DNA of 64,000 bases from Halopenitus salinus (GTDB lineage Archaea; Halobacteriota; Halobacteria; Halobacteriales; Haloferacaceae). The DNA lies in NCBI RefSeq assembly GCF_042662125.1, contig NZ_JBHSXL010000006.1, positions 124,001-188,000 on the forward strand, read 5' to 3'. Every line of letters starts with the position of its first letter. The first letter of the stretch is position 1. A program made the translations under genes and the position numbers. The notes under the pieces are model-generated. The model was not told the origin of the DNA, made no database searches, and saw nothing but the letters and a program-made list of their open reading frames with translations. This document shows positions 59,718 through 64,000 of this stretch, in pieces.

Positions 59718-60149
59718 ATGAGTGTCGAGTTGCCGTTCGCCCCGGTCGATCAGATCATCCGGCGGAACGCCGGCGACCTCAGGGTGAGCGCCGACGCGGC
59801 CGAGGCGCTCGCGCGCCGGGTGGAGGGACACGGCGCGTCGTTGGCCGAGGACGCGGCCGAGCACGCGACCGACGACGGGCGAAAGACGCTTATGGCCTCG
59901 GATTTCGGCGTCGAACAGGTCGTCGACCGCGAGGACCTCGTCTTGCCCGTGGCGCCGGTCGACCGGATCGCCAGGCTGGAGATCGACGACGGCTATCGGG
60001 TCGGCATGGACGCGCGGATCGCGCTCGCCGACGTTCTCGAGGACTACGCGGACAACGTCGCCGGCGCGGCGGCAACGCTCGCACGCCACGCGGATCGACG
60101 CACGATCCAGGCGGAAGACATCGAGACGTACTTCGCCCTCTTCGAGTGA
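59718..60149 (+). CDS. hstA: Archaeal histone doublet
   Basis: A 143-residue protein of two histone folds in one chain: LPFAPVDQIIRRNAGDLRVS ... KTLMASDFGV (residues 5-67) and LPVAPVDRIARLEIDDGYRV ... RRTIQAEDIETYF (75-141). The fused pair mimics a dimer, as in other halophile histones; it is acidic. It binds DNA weakly or acts as a regulator. It is followed after 1 nt by the histone-deacetylase-family gene. Confidence 0.92.
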   Translation: MSVELPFAPVDQIIRRNAGDLRVSADAAEALARRVEGHGASLAEDAAEHATDDGRKTLMASDFGVEQVVDREDLVLPVAPVDRIARLEIDDGYRVGMDARIALADVLEDYADNVAGAAATLARHADRRTIQAEDIETYFALFE

Positions 60150-60150
60150 C

Positions 60151-61155
60151 ATGCAGTTCGGATACAGCGAGGCCTGTCTGGAACACGACACCGGCGATCG
60201 ACACCCCGAAAGCCCCGATCGCCTGCGAGCCATCCGCGAGGGACTCAAGCGGGAACACGGCGTCAGCTACGAGGAGGCCGCGCCCGCCGATCGCTCGGAG
60301 ATCGAGGCCGTCCACGACGAGGAGTACGTAGAGGAGATCGAGGCGTTCTGTGCGGACGGCGGGGGGAACTGGGACCCCGACACCGTCGCCACGGCGGAAA
60401 CCTTCGAGGCGGCCCTCACGTCCGCGGGGCTCGCGAGGTGGGCGGCGACGGAGGCGCTTTCGGGGTCGAACGGGCGTCGGACCCCGTTCGCGATCGGCCG
60501 TCCGCCGGGCCACCACGCGGTCGAGGACGACGCGATGGGGTTTTGTTTCTTCAACAACGCCGCCGTGGCCGCCCAGGCGATCATCGACGAGGGGGCGGCC
60601 GACCGCGTCGCGATCTTCGACTGGGACGTCCACCACGGAAACGGCACCCAGGACATCTTCTACGACCGGGACGACGTGTTCTACGCGTCCATCCACGAGC
60701 AGGGACTCTATCCGGGAACGGGGGCGATAGACGAGACGGGGACGGACGGCGCGGAGGGAACCACGCTGAACGTCCCTCTTTCCGCCGGTGCCGGCGATCC
60801 GGAGTACCAGTACGCGGTCGAGGAGACGCTTTCGCCCCTCCTCGAGCGGTTCGACCCGGAGCTCCTGTTCGTCTCGGCCGGCTTCGATGCCCACAGACAC
60901 GACCCGATCTCGCGGATGCGCGTCTCGACGGAGGGATACGCGATGTTGACGGAGCAGGTTCGCGGGATCGCAGACCGCGTCGACGCCGGACTCGGGTTCG
61001 TCCTCGAGGGAGGATACGGCCTCGACACCCTCTCCGAGGGGGTCCGAACGGTCCACGAGACCTTCGACGGGCGCGATCCGATCGACGTCGAGGGAAAGAT
61101 AAACGACTCGACTCGAGTGCTCGTCGACGACGTCAAAACGCAGTTCGACCTGTAG
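60151..61155 (+). CDS. hdaI: Histone-deacetylase-family protein
   Basis: A 334-residue class-I/II HDAC-fold zinc amidohydrolase: HPESPDRLRAI near the N-terminus, GRPPGHHAVEDDAMGFCFFN (HH dyad, about residues 113-132), VAIFDWDVHHGNGTQDIFY (about 151-169), GFDAHRHDP (about 248) and LEGGYGLDTLSEGV (about 288). It may deacetylate histones, Alba-like proteins or small acetylated compounds such as polyamines. The start is 1 nt after the histone stop, so the two are one transcript. Confidence 0.9.
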   Translation: MQFGYSEACLEHDTGDRHPESPDRLRAIREGLKREHGVSYEEAAPADRSEIEAVHDEEYVEEIEAFCADGGGNWDPDTVATAETFEAALTSAGLARWAATEALSGSNGRRTPFAIGRPPGHHAVEDDAMGFCFFNNAAVAAQAIIDEGAADRVAIFDWDVHHGNGTQDIFYDRDDVFYASIHEQGLYPGTGAIDETGTDGAEGTTLNVPLSAGAGDPEYQYAVEETLSPLLERFDPELLFVSAGFDAHRHDPISRMRVSTEGYAMLTEQVRGIADRVDAGLGFVLEGGYGLDTLSEGVRTVHETFDGRDPIDVEGKINDSTRVLVDDVKTQFDL

Positions 61156-61164
61156 TCCGTCCCG

Positions 61165-62556
61165 TCACGGTCTCGGGTCGAAATACGACCGAAGCTCCGG
61201 ACCGAACCCGTCTGCGAGGGTCGCCGTCTCGGCGCCGACGAGAACGTCCCGCTGCGACAGCGCGTCCGCGACGTGCGTCCCGAGACCGACGTCGAATATC
61301 GCGTCGCTCTCGAGGAACTCCGCGGCGCTCGTCACCTCGCGGTCGCGCTCGAGGACGTATCGATCGCCCTCGAGAAACGGACCGTAGGGCGGGCGCTCCT
61401 CGTCCGCGTAGGCCGCGTAAAATCCCTCGGCGTGTTCGCGGACCGCGACCGGCGGCCCCAGGTGTCTGGCGATCGAGGGGAGCGTCTCGACGAGCAGTTC
61501 GACGAACAGCACCGCCCGCCGGGGATCCGTTTCGGATCCGTCCTCGACCATCGCGGTCGATCGAAGCACCGGAAAGCCGTGATCCTCGAGCGCGCGGACG
61601 ATCCCCGAACGCGACTTGCGAAGCTGCGGCCACAGCTGGTCGTCGACGAGGGAGGGCGCCTCGAAGACGACCGCCACGGGGGTCGTCCCGCGGCGCCGAA
61701 GGTGGTCGCGGACGCCATCCGAATCGAGCGGTTCGCGATCGGGCGGGAAGAAGACCTCCGTACGCGGCGTCTCGAGGAGGTCGCGCGCGTGGTGTTGGAC
61801 TCGCGCGAGGTTTTCGGCCGAACAGACGGCGGCGACGTTCCGTTCCGGATCGGTCGGATCGATGACGACGAGCGGGTCGTCGAAGGCGGTCGCCGCGTGC
61901 GTCTCCGGATCGATCGTGATCGGCGGGCTCCAGTCCGCCGCCGCACGAAGCAGGGGCGCGAAGCCGCCGAACTCCACGACAAGCAGTTCGGTGAGATAGC
62001 CCGAGAAGCCGCGGGTCTTCAGGTCGCTGCCGTAGGCGCCGATGCCCTTGAGGAAGCGTTTCGCCAGCAGGACCTCCTCGGCCAGCGTCGGTGTGAGCCG
62101 CTCGGAGAGGTAGGCGTCATGAAAGGGGGTCCGATCGACGGCCGAGCGGATCTCGGTCGCATCCGAAACGGCATAACACGGGACGAGATCCACCTCGAAG
62201 CCGTCGACGGTCCCCTTGACGTAGGGGTGTTCGGCGTACTCCTCGTGGCCGTCGGGCAGAACGGCGTGGCCGATCGCCAGGCCGTACCGTTCGAGCTCCG
62301 ATCGCGGGAGGTCGGTGGGAAAGCGAACGAAGAGGTCGATGTCACGATCGCCCGCGAGCCAGGTTCCCCGTGCCGTCGAGCCGACGCGAACGATGTCGAC
62401 GTCGTCTTCGATGTCCGGATCCATCGCGAGATCGGAGAGCGCCTCGTGGACCCGATCGACGAGCCGTCCCGAGGTCGCCTCCAGCCGCTCGCGCTCGTCG
62501 GGTCCCGGTTTGACGCGGTCGAGAACCGACTCGCGGACCGCATCGAGCTCGCTCAT
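61165..62556 (-). CDS. cca: CCA-adding tRNA nucleotidyltransferase
   Basis: A 463-residue archaeal (class I) CCA enzyme, adding C74-C75-A76 to tRNA 3' ends. Palm motif VGSTARGTWLAGDRDIDLFV (about residues 57-76), EVDLVPCYAV (about 118), then VLLAKRFLKGIGAYGSDLKT (about 160) and GFSGYLTELLVVEFGGF (about 184). The body and tail domains follow. It is convergent with hdaI (9 nt gap). Confidence 0.92.
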   Translation of the reverse strand: MSELDAVRESVLDRVKPGPDERERLEATSGRLVDRVHEALSDLAMDPDIEDDVDIVRVGSTARGTWLAGDRDIDLFVRFPTDLPRSELERYGLAIGHAVLPDGHEEYAEHPYVKGTVDGFEVDLVPCYAVSDATEIRSAVDRTPFHDAYLSERLTPTLAEEVLLAKRFLKGIGAYGSDLKTRGFSGYLTELLVVEFGGFAPLLRAAADWSPPITIDPETHAATAFDDPLVVIDPTDPERNVAAVCSAENLARVQHHARDLLETPRTEVFFPPDREPLDSDGVRDHLRRRGTTPVAVVFEAPSLVDDQLWPQLRKSRSGIVRALEDHGFPVLRSTAMVEDGSETDPRRAVLFVELLVETLPSIARHLGPPVAVREHAEGFYAAYADEERPPYGPFLEGDRYVLERDREVTSAAEFLESDAIFDVGLGTHVADALSQRDVLVGAETATLADGFGPELRSYFDPRP

Positions 62557-62688
62557 GGGGACGGGTTCAGCGGGTCGACCCGAAAGGATGTCGGTCGAAA
62601 GCGGCGGGGCCGTGGCCGTCGACCTCGAGCGCGTCGATCGGTCGCGTCCGACGAACCGAGAACCCCGCCGTCGGGCGAAAACGAAAGC

Positions 62689-62697
62689 CCTATCAAA
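62689..62697 (+). promoter_or_regulatory. TATA-like box of the tRNA-Asn gene
   Basis: CCTATCAAA is centred about 30 nt before the first tRNA base. Confidence 0.5.
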
Positions 62698-62722
62698 AGC
62701 AGCCGAATACCATAGGGTGCAC

Positions 62723-62825
62723 GCCGAAGTAGCTCAGTTGGTAGAGCGCCTCGCTGTTAGGACGACCGGCTCGCCCGCTCGTCGCAGATACGAGGCGGTC
62801 CCAGGTTCGAGTCCTGGCTTCGGCG
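62723..62825 (+). tRNA. tRNA-Asn(GTT) with a 30-nt intron after position 37
   Basis: Acceptor GCCGAAG/CTTCGGC with discriminator G, D-arm GCTC/GAGC, T-arm CCAGG/CCTGG with loop TTCGAGT. The anticodon stem CCTCG/CGAGG is split by an insert at 62760-62789. A bulge-helix-bulge fits well. The central helix pairs 62754-62757 (CTGT) with 62784-62787 (GCAG). Three-base bulges TAG (62758-62760) and ATA (62788-62790) follow, and an intron stem GACGA/TCGTC (62761-62765 with 62779-62783). Cutting between the second and third base of each bulge gives a 73-nt tRNA with loop CTGTTAA. KEOPS (pcc1 here) would modify A37. Confidence 0.92.
62760..62789 (+). other. tRNA-Asn intron
   Basis: A 30-base insert between positions 37 and 38, removed by the archaeal splicing endonuclease at the bulge-helix-bulge described for the tRNA. 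It carries its own short GC-rich hairpin. Confidence 0.85.
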
Positions 62826-62933
62826 CCTCCTTCGTTTCGACGCCGACCCGGAAGCGACGCCGTCGGGCGTCCCGACGTCGAAACCGGCCGAACCCGATAC
62901 GCTAAAGGGTCGCGCCGAGAGACCACCTCGTGA

Positions 62934-63009
62934 GGGCCCTTAGCTTAGTCCGGCTTAAAGCGACTCGCTCATAACGAGTTGAGCGCTGGTTCAAATCCGG
63001 CAGGGCCCA
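62934..63009 (+). tRNA. tRNA with CAT anticodon, probably tRNA-Ile2
   Basis: A complete 76-nt cloverleaf: acceptor GGGCCCT/AGGGCCC, discriminator A, D-stem GCTT/AAGC, anticodon stem ACTCG/CGAGT with loop CTCATAA, T-stem GCTGG/CCGGC. CAT occurs in initiator Met, elongator Met and the AUA-decoding tRNA-Ile2 (C34 modified to agmatidine). The GGGCCC acceptor, A73 and the lack of an intron, which halophile elongator tRNA-Met usually has, favour Ile2. The isotype is inferred. Confidence 0.75.
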
Positions 63010-63086
63010 TCCAGCGGACGAACGGGCTCTCGAGAATGTCGACGATCGCTCCCCGAGCCATCGGTATCGCGAACCGGCGGGCGATC

Positions 63087-63093
63087 CTATAAG
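63087..63093 (+). promoter_or_regulatory. TATA-like box of the glyoxalase-II-like gene
   Basis: CTATAAG is centred 28 nt before ATG 63118. Confidence 0.55.
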
Positions 63094-63117
63094 GCGCCGC
63101 CCCACGAACCCGCCAGC

Positions 63118-63741
63118 ATGGACCCGATCAACGTCACGGCCGACGCCGAGGAGTTCACCTGCAACGCCTATCTGGTTCCGGGCGAGGTGACGACCCTCGT
63201 CGACGCCGGAACAATGCCCGGCGTCGAGGACGTCATCGCGGAGCACGTGGAGGCGCTCGACCGCGTGGTGGTGACCCACCAGCACACGGACCACGTGGCG
63301 GAACTCGACGCGGTGCTCGACGCCTTCGACGCCGAACTCTACGCGTACGCGGAGCACCCTCGCCGCGACGTCGAACTGGTGGACGGATCGACGGTCGAGA
63401 TCGGCGATGAGACCTGCGAGGTGGTCTACACCCCGGGTCACGCGTCCGATCACGTCTCGTTCGTCGGCGACGAGCGCCTCTACAGCGGCGACGTGGTGGT
63501 CTACAACGACGGAGCGTTCGAGGACGGATCGTTCGGCCGCACGGACATGGCGGGCCAGTCGCGCGAGCGGCTCATCGAGAGCCTGGAGGACCTCCTCGAC
63601 CACCTGCCCGAGGGCGTCTCGGGAATGTACGCCGGCCACGGTGACGTCTACCGGCCGTCGGAAAACGAGGACGGCGTACGGGAGGTCATAGAGCGCGCGC
63701 TCGAGCGTGCGAAGCGGCGGCAGCCGAAATATCCCGAGTAG
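63118..63741 (+). CDS. MBL-fold hydrolase, glyoxalase-II-like
   Basis: A 207-residue metallo-beta-lactamase-fold protein: FTCNAYLVPGEVTTLVDAGT (about residues 13-32), THQHTDHVAEL (HXHXDH, about 59-69), YTPGHASDHVSF (about 103-114), YSGDVVVYND (about 121-130) and YAGHGDVYRP (about 171-180). All metal ligands are present. It may hydrolyse thioesters like glyoxalase II. It lacks a C-terminal helix bundle of true Glo2. Confidence 0.85.
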   Translation: MDPINVTADAEEFTCNAYLVPGEVTTLVDAGTMPGVEDVIAEHVEALDRVVVTHQHTDHVAELDAVLDAFDAELYAYAEHPRRDVELVDGSTVEIGDETCEVVYTPGHASDHVSFVGDERLYSGDVVVYNDGAFEDGSFGRTDMAGQSRERLIESLEDLLDHLPEGVSGMYAGHGDVYRPSENEDGVREVIERALERAKRRQPKYPE

Positions 63742-63816
63742 CCCTTGGGACCCGATCCGTCCGGAGACACGGCTCACCGGAAGACGCGTGATGGGGACGG
63801 AAGCGAACCCGACGAT

Positions 63817-63966
63817 CTACGCCGCGCGGCGTTCCTTCGCCTTCGGGCGGAGGTTCCCGTAGCCGCACTTGCGGCATCGCTCGGCACGCTCGGAGTTGCG
63901 GGCGTTACAGCGCATGCACACCATCTTCTCGAGAAGTCGGTCCTCGGCGGCGTCGAACTTGGCCAT
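63817..63966 (-). CDS. rpl40e: Ribosomal protein L40e
   Basis: A 49-residue large-subunit protein on the minus strand: MAKFDAAEDRLLEKMVCMRC, then NARNSERAERCRKCGYGNLR and a basic end PKAKERRAA. The zinc site is CMRC ... CRKC (CX2C-X10-CX2C). It is the archaeal homologue of the ribosomal part of the eukaryotic ubiquitin-L40 fusion. The gene is short and easily missed. A TATA-like GCTTTTA (63990-63997) lies about 27 nt before ATG 63966. Confidence 0.94.
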   Translation of the reverse strand: MAKFDAAEDRLLEKMVCMRCNARNSERAERCRKCGYGNLRPKAKERRAA

Positions 63967-63989
63967 ACCGACACCAGAGCCGGCGTGCT

Positions 63990-63997
63990 GTAAAAGC
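63990..63997 (-). promoter_or_regulatory. L40e TATA box
   Basis: GCTTTTAC on the minus strand, about 27 nt before ATG 63966. Confidence 0.55.
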
Positions 63998-64000
63998 TTG

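Noticed and set aside
62934..63009. tRNA-Met for the CAT-anticodon tRNA
   Set aside because: GGGCCC acceptor, A73 and no intron fit tRNA-Ile2 better. The call stays tentative.
1..64000. Insertion sequence, integrase, prophage or CRISPR signals
   Set aside because: I saw no transposase-like or integrase-like gene, no long terminal inverted repeats, no spacer-interrupted repeat array and no clear composition break. tRNA genes at 62.7-63.0 kb show no attached island in the window.

Overview
The window is chromosomal DNA from a haloarchaeon. It is very GC-rich, the proteins are strongly acidic, and many genes have a TATA-like box about 26-30 nt before the start codon, which suggests leaderless mRNAs. 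Gene content is typical of the class (CdrL/CdrS/FtsZ2, CetZ, Rpa, HalOD1 domain, archaeal cobalamin genes). A Halorubrum-like member of the Haloferacales is my best guess; that is inference from gene content and order. I see no rRNA, CRISPR array, transposase, integrase or phage gene. Coding density is high and no gene-free stretch exceeds 300 bases. The longest are 1398-1675, 57664-57958 and the gaps of 160-185 bases around 14939, 18294, 24127, 39937, 46953 and 59534; they hold promoters, short repeats or nothing I recognise.

Layout. 1-5.7 kb: a CNNM/CorC-type membrane protein (cut by the window edge), a small MscS channel, a COG1031 radical SAM protein, a metallo-beta-lactamase-fold hydrolase and a small membrane protein. 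5.7-10.9 kb: a minus-strand cobamide salvage and nucleotide-loop operon (HAD phosphatase, cbiB, cobS, cobY, cobD, cbiZ) with tightly spaced or overlapping genes. 11-14 kb: aIF2-beta, then the divergent cell-division block cdrL, cdrS-ftsZ2. 14-16.7 kb: an amidohydrolase, the GMP synthase glutaminase subunit, a HTH/HalOD1 pair and a small zinc-finger protein. 16.7-18.3 kb: an information-processing operon (L37Ae, RpoP, Pcc1, prefoldin beta, DUF3194). 18.4-24.1 kb: ArsA/Get3-like ATPase, an SDR enzyme, endonuclease V with a rhomboid protease, a small conserved protein and a CetZ-type tubulin.

24.2-34.5 kb is a ten-kilobase plus-strand operon for a haloarchaeal type IV pilus/secretion-like machine: a coiled-coil protein, a small exported protein, the secretion ATPase, the membrane platform protein and four fast-evolving pilin-like or membrane-anchored proteins. 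34.5-46.9 kb carries housekeeping and conserved hypothetical genes (NAD-dependent epimerase, membrane DHH phosphoesterase, Cys-cluster and TRAM proteins, two methyltransferases, a glycosyltransferase, endonuclease IV, a lipoate ligase homologue, RIO2 kinase). 46.9-50.1 kb pairs an unknown two-gene unit, whose promoter is bracketed by two DtxR-like palindromes, with a 1002-residue Tat-exported repeat protein. 50.2-64 kb: F420 reductase NpdG, a HAD hydrolase, UPF0146 and archaemetzincin, DUF373, a Tat lipoprotein, a COG2108 radical SAM protein, PyrE, a multi-OB RPA, a histone doublet next to a histone-deacetylase-family protein, the CCA-adding enzyme, tRNA-Asn with an intron, a CAT-anticodon tRNA, a glyoxalase-II-like hydrolase and ribosomal protein L40e.

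The most interesting signals are: the palindrome GTAAGAC-N4-GTCTTAC in the cdrS-ftsZ2 leader; the paired TTTAGG-N4-CCTAAA boxes around the promoter at 46950-47005; the intron in tRNA-Asn(GTT); 16-bp direct repeats upstream of the pilus operon; and low-complexity expansions inside otherwise conserved enzymes. DUF numbers are given from memory of haloarchaeal families and were not checked by search.
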